Shown here in pieces: positions 22,765 through 34,280 of a stretch of 60,000 nt of DNA (the stretch's first letter is position 1; the number at the start of each line of letters is the position of its first letter). A program made the translations under genes and the position numbers. The notes under the pieces were generated by a model. The model was given only the letters and a program-made list of their open reading frames with translations, searched no databases and was not told the origin of the DNA. Source of the DNA: Lingula anatina (Eukaryota; Brachiopoda; Lingulata; Lingulida; Lingulidae); assembly GCF_001039355.2 (NCBI RefSeq), contig NW_019775069.1, forward strand, positions 319,381 through 379,380. The letters run 5' to 3'.

Positions 22765-23007
22765 CACCATTCTCATAGACACTATCGGTCTACATAGCTC
22801 GATTCAACACTGTGGGGACTTTTGCTGAGTGCAACCAGCTTAACTGTATGGCATGCCTCCTCTTGTTTTAACGAACTCGTATAAGCACCAGCTCTACTGT
22901 ATAGAGGAAGGCTTGGGAGTAGTGCCATTTAGTTTACTGCACTCAGCGAGATTCCCCGCAAAGTTGGATCGATCTACCTATACCGATGTTATCTGTGGGA
23001 ATGGGAT
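22765..23007. repeat. Fold-back element in intron 1, copy in left B
   Basis: Allelic counterpart of 18442-18690, with the same inverted halves and a few substitutions and small deletions. Confidence 0.65.
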
Positions 23008-25303
23008 CTGAAAAATTCAGGCTGATATTGAAACGTGTCTGTGAGCAATGTAAAATATTAGTTTGTGGCAAAAGAGCATCTGAGACCTTAGTTAAATTTT
23101 GAACTGATGAACGTATTTCAACATTTTATAAGCAACTGGGGTCAGCATGTCACCTAAAATTCACAACAAAACTATATTATATCGTAGGTAACGAGAAATA
23201 AATTGTATATATAATGCGTCAGCTGTCATACACTTTTTGTACATAATTCCACATGATCAAGTTACACGAATAATTTATGAACTCATTGTAAGCATTAACC
23301 TGCTACACATGGGGCCATGCAGGCCTTATAAACGGATGAGGCGTTTACGTACAGTACAGTACCTGCAGATCTTTTAGCACTGTTATCCATATTAACCACA
23401 AAACCCACGAATGTATCGATTTCTGTATAATATGATTTGACTGAGAGACTTACAAACACAGAGCTTGGGTTTTGAAAAATTGAACATGTATTGGCGTGAT
23501 TGATCTTACTAAAATAATATTTGGATTTATCTATTGCAAATCAAAAGTTCAAGTACAAGTGCAAGTTAAAGTCCAAGCCTGTGCTACACAGGGGCATCCC
23601 AGTTAGGTCTCTGTACTTTTAGGTAAAACCGGTTTCTGTAATATGAGATCTGATAGAGAATTTTAGAAACACGTGGCTTGAGTTGTGTTAAAAATAATTG
23701 TGTAGAGAGGCCAGGTTGAAGATGAGCGACATTTTACACCGAGTTTTCAAAATTATAAACAGTTAACAGCTTCAGTATTATTTCGTACAGAAATGAACTT
23801 TATTAACTTCAACAATGATAAAGAAAATGAAGAAGTTATATTTTGTAAGATGTTTACTTCCAAAAATACTGCTGTATTAATTACCTTGAAATACGTATGA
23901 AGCGAGATGATATATCAAATTATTGCTAATTAACCCAACCAGATGCCATCATATAATTTCAAATATTGTTTTTTAAAAATATTACAGGTTTTCGTTATTT
24001 CCATTCGTTTTTGATTTTCGCTTCATTACAAAATNTTAATCAAAAATCAATAATAATAAAAAAATTGCTGCCTTGGCGGAGGTCTGCGCTCTCGGAGTGC
24101 TTTTCTAGTTATAAATACAATGGGCATGGCCAGGTTGCTTTAAGAGCTGATGCTAGAATCGTTGTATTTAAAACCAGCACCAGCATCTTGTGATACCCAG
24201 TGACAATTTTTTAAAAGATGGCCGCCAAAAGTATTTTAACCCATGTATAAATACAGCTGTCATTCTGCTTTTGCTGATGTGCTTGCTGATGGGTGGCTTT
24301 TTAACGAGTGCAATTTACACGGTTCAGAGCTGACTGGCAAAGTGTCAAAACTTTGAGTTGTTTGATCTGTTTTAATTTACATGGTGAAAATTAACTTGGT
24401 ATTAGGTACAAGTTTTCCTAATCAACAGACAAGTGCGGCAAGGTGAAGGTTCACATAATTTGACCTTATTGGACTAAAATACATGTCTGGGGACCCTTTT
24501 AACTTCTGCCAAATATTAAGCCTCAAAACCGGGGTTTATGCTCAATTTCGATATTTCCAGCTTTCGAAGTGGATTTTCAGTCAGCAGACATGTAAATCTT
24601 ATGTATGCTTATCCCCCCTTATCTACCGGGGTAGTTATATATTACCAAAATGCATATATGATGTATTTTGTTGATTAATATACCTCTCCCCAAGACATTC
24701 AAACATAAAATGTAACCATACATTCTACTCTGTAGCCACTTTTTTCACCCCAGCCCCCAAAACCATGTTTGAGCGTGGAGATTTAAAAAAAAAGTCATAT
24801 ACTCACTAGAAGAATTTATATGGCTGTAAAACCCGTATGAGTTTGTACAGGGACATTAGGGAGATCAAATACAAAAGTGATCCTGGTGGCCTTTTCTTTT
24901 GTTGACGATACATTGATGTCTGAAAATGTATAAATTTAGATGGGTGTTGCTCTTGTCTTGGCCAGTGATATCCGCTCATTTTCTCTAATCACAGCAGAAT
25001 TGTACAATAAGCCTCACAAGAGTAGGTGATTACATTCTAACAGAGCCTATATTGGGGATTTAAACCTTCAAAGTCATATTTTGGTGATTTGTGATTGAAA
25101 TTAATATAGCGTTGGTCAAGACATAAATCCTTTTCAACCTGCTAGTTGTCTCAAGTTTTTACCCTTTGTTCAATAGCTTATATTCTGATTGTACAACTGG
25201 CAGTGGTTTTCCCTGCAACACTATAGCTTACAAAATTACGTGCTGGTGAAATTAAGCAGTAGCAGTTCCAAAAAAGTCTTCAACTGACAAATTAGCACAG
25301 GTA

Positions 25304-25557
25304 ACCATTCCCTTATACACTATCGGTCTACGCAGCTCTATCAAACATTGCGGGAACTTTTGCTGAGTGCAATCAGCTTAACTGAATGACACGCCTCCTC
25401 TCGTTTTCCACGCACTCGTATACATGACCATCAGCTCTTCTGTATAGATGTCAAGAGGAGGCGTGAGGAGTCGTGACATTCAGTTGATTGCACTCAGCAA
25501 AATTCTCCGCAAAGTTGGATCGGTCATCGTATATCGATGGTGTCTATAGGAATGGGG
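25304..25557. repeat. Fold-back element in intron 1, uninterrupted copy in right A
   Basis: Imperfect inverted halves centred near 25430, sharing CTGAGTGCAATCA and CGCCTCCTCT in both orientations. This copy has the empty target site for the transposon found at 28464-28971. Confidence 0.65.
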
Positions 25558-27018
25558 TTTAAACATTGCGGATTGGTATTGAAACGTTTCTGTGGGCATT
25601 ATAAAATATTAATTTGTGAAAAAGAACATCTGATACCTAACCTAAATTTTGAACCGATGAACATATTTCAACGTTTTGTAATCAACTAGGGCCAACATTT
25701 CATATAGTATTCATCACAAAACTACTTTATATAGTACACTCCACATATTCATTTTTCACTAGATATTCACAGATAATGTTTCTGGCTATAATTACAGGAT
25801 ATGGTCAATGTTATTACTGTGACCCTGTGCTGAAATCTGTAGGTTGATTACATGGCTGGAAATTGTTGGCATAACTACTCGGGAATTAAATTGAAACTTT
25901 ACTATGTACTGCTAAGTCCCTCTGATACCAATCAAAACAGTAAATTGCTGTGAATTTAATCATTTGCTCTGTTGTGACAGATTAAAATAGCCCCTTCTGA
26001 ATAGCTTGTTATTTCAGATTGAAGTTAACTAAGGAATGTCCTGTAGCATCTCCCTACATAGCGGGTGTAGTGCCATCTGTTCGCGTGCAGATTTAATTGC
26101 TTCCATCTGGCCAAAAACCACAGGGTCGCGATACTGAAAAGTGCACATATTTTCCGCCGGTCTGGTAGAGGGTAATCATGTGGTAGGTAATGACACATAA
26201 ATTGTATGAAAGATGTGTCACCTGTCATAAACTTTTTGTACATAATTCCACATGATCAAGTTACATGAATAACTTGTGAGCTCATTAGAACCTGCTACAC
26301 ATGGGGCGACCCAGTAAGGTCTTTGGACATGCAAGTTGACTCGGTTGCTGTATAATATGATTCGGCTTAGAGATTTACAAACACGCAGCTTCGGCTACAA
26401 AAATATTGAATATGTAAAGGCGTAATTGCTCTTACTAAAAATATTTGGATTCATCTAGATGAGCAACGTTTTACACTAAGGTTTCAAATTACAAACAGTT
26501 AAAAGCTTCACTACATGCATTTCTTTGTACCGAAATGAACTTTATTAACTTCAACAATGATAAAGAAAATGACAAAGTTAAATTTTGTAAGATGATTACT
26601 TTCTTACTTTCAAAAATGCTGCTGTATTAATCAGGTTGAAAATGCATACGAAACGAGTAGATGTGTTAAATTAATGCAACTTAACCCGCCCAGATGCCAC
26701 CATATAATTTCAAATAGTATTTTTAAAATAAATACCACATGATTCCGTTACTTTATTCCGTTCGTTTCTTTTTTCGTTGCATTACAAAATGTAAGGAGGT
26801 ATAAAAAGGTCAAGTTAACAACAAAAAATTTTTAGAGAAGGTGTACTTTTAAACCTTTTTGACTGACCGAAAGAATAATATTGGTTATTTCCTGGCATGT
26901 TTTTTTCATTTGAGTTATGTAAGAGATTGATAGTGATAATATCTTTAGAAAAGCATGCCCTATTTTTTTAAATATGTATGAAAGGCAGTCTTTAGGTACA
27001 CACGAAAGAAGTTCTTAC

Positions 27019-27065
27019 CTAGCTCTGCAAGAGCCGCCGCCGGCATACTGCCCCCCCCCCCCCCC
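27019..27065 (-). CDS. Truncated exon 1 of transporter locus 1, haplotype A
   Basis: The donor end of exon 1 (coding for AALAEL and ending in phase 1 at GTAAGA) is present on the minus strand, but the sequence breaks off in the G homopolymer at the N (27066). The identical 3' part of the exon is complete in the copy at 30970-31102. Confidence 0.65.
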
Positions 27066-27118
27066 NTCAGAAGTGGGCCAGGGAACAGATGATTATTTTT
27101 TGGTGGTGATCCGGATCA
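27066..27118. other. Join between haplotype copies
   Basis: N followed by about 50 bases that match neither neighbour. After this the right-half sequence starts again at its beginning. Confidence 0.55.
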
Positions 27119-28463
27119 AAAATTAATCAAAAATCAATAATAATAAAAAATTGCTGCCTTGGCGGAGGTCTGCGCTCTCGGAGTGCTTTTCTAGTTATAA
27201 ATACAATGGGCATGGACAGGTTGCTTTAAGAGCTGATGCTAAAATTGTTGTATTTAAAACCAGCACCAGCACCTTGTGATACCCAGAGACAATATTTTAA
27301 AGATGGCCGCCAAAAGTATTTAAACCCATGTATAAATACAGCTGTCTTTCTGCTTTTGCTGATGTGTTTGCTGATGGGTGGCTTTTTAACGAGTGCAATT
27401 TACACGGTTCAGAGCTGACTGGCATTCTATCAAAACTTTGAGTTGTTTAATCTGTTTTAATTTACATGGTGACAATTAACTTGGTATTCAGTACCAGTTT
27501 TCCTAATCAACAGGCAAGTGCGGCAAGGTGAAGGTTCACACAATTTGACCTTATTGGACTAAAATACATGTCTAGGGACCATTTTAACTTCTGCCAAATA
27601 TTAAGCCTCAAAACCGTATTTCACGGGATTTATGCTCAATTTCGATATTTCCAGCTTTCGAAGCGGATTTTCAGTCAGCAGACATGTAAATCTTATGTAT
27701 GCTTATACCTCCTTATCTAGTTATATATTAACAACATGCGTATATGATGTATTTTGTTGATTAATATACCTCTCCCCAAGACATTCAAACATAAAATGTA
27801 ATCATACATTCTACTCTGTAGCCACTTTTTTCACCCCAGCCCCCAAAACCATGTTTGAGCGTGGAGATTTTCAAAAAAGTCATATACTCACTAGAAGAAG
27901 TCATATGGCTGTAAAACCCGTATGAGTTTGTACAGGGACATTAGGGAGATAAAATACAAAAGTGATCCAGGTGGCCTTTCTTTTGTTGACGATACATTGA
28001 TGTCTGAAAATGTATATATTTAGATGGGTGTTGCTCTTGTCTTGGCCAATAATATCTGCTCATTTTCTCTAATCACGGCAGAATTGTACAATAGGCCTCA
28101 CAAGAGTAGGTGATTACATTCTAACAGAGCCTATATTGGGGACTTAAACCTTCAAAGTCATATTTTGGTGATTTGTGATTGAAATTAATATAGCGTTGGT
28201 CAAGACATAAATCCTTTTCAACCTGCTAGTTGTCTCAAGTTTTTACCCTTTGTTCAATAGCTTCTATTCTGCTTGTACAACTGGCAGTGGTTTTCCCTGC
28301 AATACTATAGCTTACAAAATTACGTGCTGGTGAAATTAAGTAGTAGCAGTTCCAAAAAAGTCTCAACTGGCAAATTAGCACAGGTAACCATTCCCTTATA
28401 CACTATCGGTCTACGCAGCTCGATTCAACACTGCGGGAACTTTTGCTGAGTGCAATCAGCTTA

Positions 28464-28971
28464 TGGGGCCCGCACACGGTGAGCATTTGGCGCGCGCCAC
28501 TTGCGCTGCGCCGTTTTCTCATCGTGTGCGGGGGTATTTTGGTGAGATTTTTGCACGCGCGGCTGAGCAAAATTTCTCACGTGTTTGATTTTTTTGGTCT
28601 CTTGAGGCAAATGTCTTTGCGTGTGCGGGGTGCAAGCGCCGATTGCTCACGCCATGCTAAAAATGCGCATGTGCCAGTAGCCGGAAACAAACAAAAATGG
28701 CAGCCCCCAGCGAAGTCAACAAAAATGTACACAGTTATAGTTAGTCTGATTGATTAACGTGGTCACCATTATCCATTACTATCAGAAAAAACAACAATAT
28801 GTAATGTTTCCTTAAACACATGATTCCACAGTTCACAGTGCGTCCGCTAGGGGCAGGCCGGGAGGCACCTCTGCTGAGCAAAGAGCGCATCGTTTGCGGG
28901 GAGCTGAGGAGCGCGAGCATCTGGCGCAGCGCAAGTGGCGCGCGCCGAATGCTCACCGTGTGCGGGCCCCT
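28464..28971. mobile_element. 508-bp Harbinger-like MITE, present in one haplotype only
   Basis: Ends are ~49-bp inverted repeats beginning GGGGCCCGCACACGGTGAGC, GC-rich in an AT-rich setting. TTA flanks both sides (28461-28463 and 28972-28974), and the empty site in the other copy (near 25380) carries a single TTA. The 3-bp TTA duplication and the GGGGCCCG-type ends fit PIF/Harbinger. The inside has further inverted GC-rich words but no transposase; the ORF across it is a by-product of GC content. It sits inside the fold-back element at 28388-29150. Confidence 0.85.
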
Positions 28972-29552
28972 TTAACTGAATGACAAGCCTCCTCTCGTTT
29001 TCCACGAACTCGTATACATGACCATCAGCTCTTCTGTATAGATGTCAAGAGGAGGCGTGAGGAGTCGTGACATTCAGTTGATTGCACTCAGCAAAATTCT
29101 CCGTGAAGTTGGATCGATCATCGTATATCGATGGTGTCTATAGGAATGGGGTTTAAACATTGCGGATTGGTATTGAAACGTTTCTGTGGGCATTATATAA
29201 TATTTATTTGTGACAAAAGAACATCTAATACCTAACCTAAATTTTGAACCGATGAACATATTTCAACGTTTTGTATTCAACTAGGGCCAACATTTTATAT
29301 AGTATTCATCACATAACTACTTTATATATAATAGTACACTCTACCAGGCCACATATTCATTTTTCACTAGATATTCACAGATAATGTTTCTGGCTATAAT
29401 TACAGGATATGGTCAATGTTATTACCGTGGCCCTGTGCTGAAATCTGTAGGTTGATTACATGGCTGGAAATTGTTGGCATAACTACTCGGGAATTAAATT
29501 GAAACTTTACTATGTACTGCTAAGTCCCTCTGATACCAATCAAAACAGTTAA

Positions 29553-29891
29553 AGGGATAATAACTCTTCGTATGAGATCTATATTTCACAATAAAAACAT
29601 TGTGAATAACTCATAGAAATATAATCTATTCTGTTTTACCACAAAAACGCTATTATTATAGCTATTATTCTGATATCTGAGCTTGTCTTTAGATCACGTG
29701 ACCTCCATTGATGGCTATGCTCTGTTATAACCTCTTAAGAGATTTTAACAAAAAACCAAACTTTTTAGAAAAAAAACAGGGACTAACTTTGAAAGTAAAA
29801 ATGGATTCATTAAACATGGGTAAGTATGGGAAAATTGTTGTGTACTCCAGGAAAATTCATTTTTTGGCCAAAACAAAGAGTTATTATACCT
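29553..29891. mobile_element. 339-bp TTAA-target MITE, present in one haplotype only
   Basis: Ends are near-perfect inverted repeats (AGGGATAATAACTCTT and, inverted, AGGTATAATAACTCTT) flanked by TTAA on each side (29549-29552 and 29892-29895). The other copy has the empty site near 25945, one base different from TTAA. A TTAA target fits piggyBac-type mobilisation. The interior is AT-rich and non-coding. Confidence 0.8.
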
Positions 29892-30969
29892 TTAATTGCT
29901 GTGAATTTAATCATTTGCTCTGTTGTGGCAGATTAAAATAGCCCCTTCTGAATAGCTTGTTATTTCAGATTGAAGTTCACTAAGGAATGTCCTGTAGCAT
30001 CTCCCTAAATAGCGGGCGCAGTGCCATCTGCTCGCGTGCAGATTTAATTGCTTCCATCTGGCCAAAAACCACAGGGTCGCGATACCGAAAAGTGCACATA
30101 TTTTCCGCCGGTCTGGTAGAGGGTAATCATGAGGTAGGTAATGAGACATAAATTGTATGAAAGATGTGTCACCTGTCATAAACTTTTTGTACATAATTCC
30201 ACATGATCAAGTTACATGAATAACTTGTGAGCTCATTAGAACCTGCTATACATGGGGCGACCCAGTAAGGTCTTTGGACATGCAAGTTGACTCGGTTGCT
30301 GTATAATATGATTCGGCTTAGAGATTTACAAACACGCAGCTTCGGCTATGAAAATATTGAATATGTAAAGGCGTAATTGCTCTTACTAAAAATATTTGGA
30401 TTCATCTAGATGAGCAACGTTTTATACTGAGGTTTCACATTACAAACAGTTAAAAGCTTCACTACATGCATTTCTTTGTACCGAAATGAACTTTATTAAC
30501 TTCAACAATGATAAAGAAAATGACAAAGTTAAATTTTGTAAGATGATTACTTTCTTACTTTCAAAAATGCTGCTGTATTAATCAGGTTGAAAATGCATAT
30601 GAAACGAGTATATGTGTTAAATTAATGCAACTTAACCCGACCAGATGCCACAATATAATTTCAATTAGTATTTTTAAAATAAATACCACATGATTCCGTT
30701 ACTTTATTCCGTTCGTTTCTTTTTTCGTTGCATTACAAAATGTAGGGAGGTATAAATAGGTCAAGTTAACAAGAAGACATTTTAGAGAAGGTGTAGTTTT
30801 AAAACTTTTTTGACTGACCGAAAAAATAATATTGGTTATTTCCAGGCATGTTGTTTTCATTTGAGTTATATAAGAGATTGGTAGTGATATTATCTTTAGA
30901 AAAGCGTGCCCTATTTTTTTAAATATGTATGAAAGGCAGTCTTTAGGTACACACGAAAGAAGTTCTTAC

Positions 30970-31102
30970 CTAGCTCTGCAAGAGCCGCCGCCGGCATACT
31001 GCCCCCCCCCCCCCAAGATGTTTCAATCCCTGCGGAGAGCACGAATAATGGAATGGATATTCCAAGCACGACCCAACCCCTGTACAGACCAGAAAATACC
31101 AT
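30970..31102 (-). CDS. Exon 1 of MFS transporter locus 1, haplotype B, with a poly-Gly replacement
   Basis: Starts with ATG at 31102, encodes the family signature SGLYRGWVVLGISIPLF (first helix) and reaches the phase-1 donor GTAAGA at 30970. It is in frame but only 44 codons plus 1 nt, against 50-51 in paralogues. The conserved stretch after ETSWG (TTILC.QQD..FPESS elsewhere) is replaced by a run of 13 G on the coding strand plus a GC-rich segment, read as GGGGSMPAAA. This may be a real change or a sequencing or assembly error at the homopolymer, where the sister copy breaks off. It would join exon 2 at 22324. Confidence 0.65.
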
Positions 31103-31743
31103 TGCTCTCCAATATGTCCAGGTCTCCAATGTCGGGTTCAAGGAGGTTCACACGGTTTCCAGAAATCGGTCAGAAATATCCAGGAAAATCTTCATATGCT
31201 TTCACTAAGTAAGAATAAAAACTGCTATATAGTTCTTGGTTGGGCAGTATGCCTGTCAGTTTGCCAAATGCAGTTGAAAAAATCCAAAAGACAGTGAAAG
31301 TACTTATGTCATCCACCTAGATTCGTTTACATGCTCAGCCCATGGCACAGGTGAACTAGACAGGAAAATTGTGCGACGTACACGTGCCCGTGGGCAACAG
31401 GGCTTTGGCCCGATTAAGAAGAGGGGACTAACTGCCCCTGCGAAAATTTGACAAACGTTTGCAGGGGTCAAATTTGGCGATCTACTATAAAGCTTGTCGT
31501 CTAATCTGCTAATAGACACTGAATAAATATCCCTTGGGGAGGTATTCAAGTCGGTGGACAATATTTGACCCTCGGACTATTTAGTCCCCAATTCTGAATG
31601 AGGCCTTTGGAATTATTGGAGTGTATTGTTATATAATGGCATAAAGGTAGGAAAATAACGGGCATAAACCTTCATCAGAGCCTCCGCAAAGAATATTCTC
31701 GAAAAAAAAGACCCATGATAATCGATTAGTACCTCTGTTTATG

Positions 31744-31780
<37 letters not shown>

Positions 31781-32073
31781 AACGTGGTCATTTGTTCCCT
31801 TTTGTTATAAATGCAATGGGCTGGGCCTGGTTGCAGGTGCAGGTATTGGCTATATATGGGGACCATTTTTCAGGATCATTGGAATACATTTTTAATATTA
31901 AATACATACACTTGTTTATATCTTAAGTCAATCAAATAACGTGAAATTACTAGTTTAATAGACTTGTCTCCTGTAGTAGCCGACCACAGACTGGAAAACA
32001 AGGGAAATTAATCAATGACGCGTTTTACGTCAATGGTAGACAACTCGCCGAGTCCAACATGGCGGACACTATA
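31103..32073. other. Intergenic region upstream of transporter locus 1
   Basis: Contains a degraded inverted-repeat sequence around 31400-31600 and a ~36-base poly(A) run at 31744-31778. The ORF through the poly(A) run (poly-Lys) is not a gene. Promoter elements for the minus-strand gene at 31102 cannot be assigned. Confidence 0.35.
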
Positions 32074-32587
32074 CGAGGGTTGATTGATAAGTAGTGAGCC
32101 TCATGTGGAAGGTATTAAGCAGCGATATCCCTTTTCAGCCCTTCTATTCCCTGACTTTTTAAAGGTGTGTAGCCGAAGTTTGTTGTCATTTGGTTAGTTT
32201 ATGTCGACGAGGCAGCGGGAAGCTCAGGAAAGGTGTACTGTTCCTCCAGGACAATGCCCCTGCTCACAAGTCTGTCATTGCCATGGCTGCAATCAACGAG
32301 TGTGGCTTTGAACTGATAGAACATCTGACTATTATATATTTCCCAAATTGAAAAAGGCCATTTCAGGTGCTCACTTTGTGTCAGATGACGACGTCATACT
32401 TGGAGTGGAGGGGTTTCTGAACGGCCGGCCAAGAGAAGGGCTTCTATAAAAGTGGCATAGAGGCTCTCAAAATTCGCTGGCAAAAGTGTATATATACTCA
32501 AGGAGACTATGTTGAAAAATAAAGAAAAATACTTGTAAAATGTGTACCCCTTCTATATGAGGCTCACTACTTATCAATCAACCCTCG
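32074..32587 (+). mobile_element. Internally deleted mariner transposon with transposase remnant
   Basis: Terminal inverted repeats (CGAGGGTTGATTGATAAGTA) lie next to TA on both sides (32072-32073 and 32588-32589), the mariner target. The 5' ~140 bp jump directly into the last third of a transposase. The readable piece contains GVLFLQDNAPAHKSVI, the mariner catalytic block around its second aspartate, and further on GAHFVSDDDVILGVEGFL and IRWQKCIYTQGDYVEK in another frame. A deletion and stop codons where the third acidic residue of the catalytic triad should lie make it inactive. Length ~514 bp, against ~1.3 kb for a full element. Confidence 0.85.
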
Positions 32588-32751
32588 TACACCTTTCCTG
32601 AGCTTTCCGCTGCCTCGTCGACATAAACTAACCAAATGACACCAAACTTCGGCTACACACCTTTAAATAGTCAGGGAATAGAAGGGCTGAAAAGGGATAT
32701 CGCTGCTTAATACCTTCCACACGAGGCTCACTACTTATCAATCAACCCTAG
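32588..32751 (-). mobile_element. Inverted fragment of the same deleted mariner
   Basis: This block is the reverse complement of 32074-32241 and includes the same internal deletion junction, so it derives from a second copy of the already deleted element. It begins immediately at the 3' end of the first copy and stops at CGGAAAGCTCAGGAAAGGTG on the inner side. TA follows its outer end (32752-32753). The whole 32074-32751 block can fold into a hairpin. Confidence 0.75.
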
Positions 32752-33622
32752 TACATTGCAGGTGTAACAGGAATGGAAGTCCGCTATTTTTTCTTAGGAA
32801 TATTGTTTATCAGCTTAATCATCCGGTACATTCACTGGGCGTTTGCATTTTTTTGTCGTTTATTATCTTTAAGCGTTTGCCAAAAACTCCTTATTTACTG
32901 CCTTCCATACATTCTTTTGGATAACAGAAATGTTTAGTGTTCTGGGACTATGACACTAATGAAAATTGACACTTGCCATCTTGACGTCATGATTGCGAAT
33001 TTGGGGTAAAAATGAAAAAAAAAATCAGTTTCTCAAATTTCTCCTGAATCTGAGCAGCCACCGTGTTAACGCCAATTTAACGCCACCATTTAGTACTCCA
33101 ACACCCTGCCAGCGATTTTTCTTAAAGGCTTTGGTTCATTTTTATCGTTGACAAAGGAAAATTAAAGCCTTTGTTATATGAAAATCTGTAATAAGGGGCT
33201 AAAAACTCCATAACAAAAATGTTGAAGCCAAGATGACGGCACGCAATTGAAGCTCATACACATGTGATCAAGTATGCCAATTTTCGTGATAAAACCTTGT
33301 TTAAGGATGAAGCTACGCCCCATACCGATTGCCGTTTCACCTCAAAATAGGTGTTAAATTGACGATGAAAGCTTTGAGTTGCCTATGATTATACAAAGCA
33401 ACGAGTAAGGTACACGTCTGTATTTTGTATATTCCGAGGGAATTTCTACCGTTTTAAATCAGCACAACGGTATAGTTGCATTACTAATTAACTAGATGCA
33501 GGAAAAAAACTCGTTTCGGTATCTGGATGATTATAAACCCTTACACTACCCTTACATGAGAAGAGAGAGTCGGTGCTCTGTAAAGTATAAATTATCAGTG
33601 CCAATTTCTTACACTACACAAA
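32752..33622. other. Intergenic, no gene seen
   Basis: Starts with a short copy of a dispersed repeat (GGTGTAACAGGAATGGAAGT) also seen at about 51830. The last ~120 bases (33490-33622) are paralogous to 43090-43215 upstream of the next transporter unit's 3' end. Confidence 0.35.
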
Positions 33623-34161
33623 CACTGAGAATAAAATTGGAGTCATTTGACTCTCTAGTCAGAGTCCAGCACCCCTTGACCCCGATGGAGTTAACTTGAC
33701 TCCTATGTAAGGGTCAAATTACCCCACTAGCAGAGCTTTAGACTCTCTTATCAGAGTCAATCACCCCCTGGCTCTCATGAAGTCAATATGACTCTAAAAT
33801 CAGAGTCAAATTATCGGGGGCCAGTGTCTGGCTGACCCCTTTCACCGACTCTTTTCGCTCGCTGGACAGTAAGCTTCTTTTCATTGCTTGTGATGGCAGT
33901 GAGCAGACGGCGTGGAAAGAACAGTTTTCATCATCCTCTGTCAGTATAAACATTACTTTATTGGCCATAGTTGGTTTTATGCATGAACAAGTGGTTTTCT
34001 GTGTGTATCTGCATGCAGAACTCGTGCACTTATTACTGGCCCGGGCTTTAGTTGCCACACCCTTTATGTGATATGTTGGCATACATGTCAGCAGGTTTTG
34101 TTTCCAAGTTGTAGGTTTGGGCCACTAATGCATGTCCGTGGAGAGGTATGCTCACTCATTA

Positions 34162-34221
<60 letters not shown>
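34162..34221. repeat. (TA)n microsatellite
   Basis: About 30 uninterrupted TA units. ORFs reading YIYIYI on both strands are artefacts of this repeat. Confidence 0.95.
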
Positions 34222-34225
<4 letters not shown>

Positions 34226-34280
34226 CATGCTGTTTATTACCAGATTTACAAACTGTTTGTTATTGCTCTTTCCAGACCAC

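Larger units (their letters stand above)
19759..24034. repeat. Left half of transporter locus 1, haplotype B
   Basis: Second copy of the segment seen at ~15474-19700. It ends at the N at 24035 and extends about 20 bases further than haplotype A before its break (reaching CGCTTCATTACAAAAT). Confidence 0.8.
24036..27065. repeat. Right half of transporter locus 1, haplotype A
   Basis: Begins directly after the N at 24035 and matches 27119-31010 almost exactly, except for two insertions present only in the second copy. It ends at a run of C before the N at 27066. The part from ~25235 to 26800 is also a diverged paralogue of 18370-19700, showing an older duplication within the locus. Confidence 0.8.
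27119..31010. repeat. Right half of transporter locus 1, haplotype B
   Basis: Second copy of 24036-27065, longer because of insertions at 28464-28971 and 29553-29891. Otherwise collinear, with scattered substitutions. Confidence 0.8.

Noticed and set aside
28443-28956. Overlapping ORFs of ~70-105 codons on both strands with R/A-rich content
   Set aside because: They lie in the GC-rich inverted ends of a MITE and have no splice context or homology.
26025-30194. ORF beginning MYKKFMTGDTSFIQF, present twice
   Set aside because: The two occurrences are the two haplotype copies, and the frame differs from the one with better coding character.
31741-31926. ORF starting with a long lysine run
   Set aside because: It is a translation of a poly(A) tract followed by unremarkable sequence.
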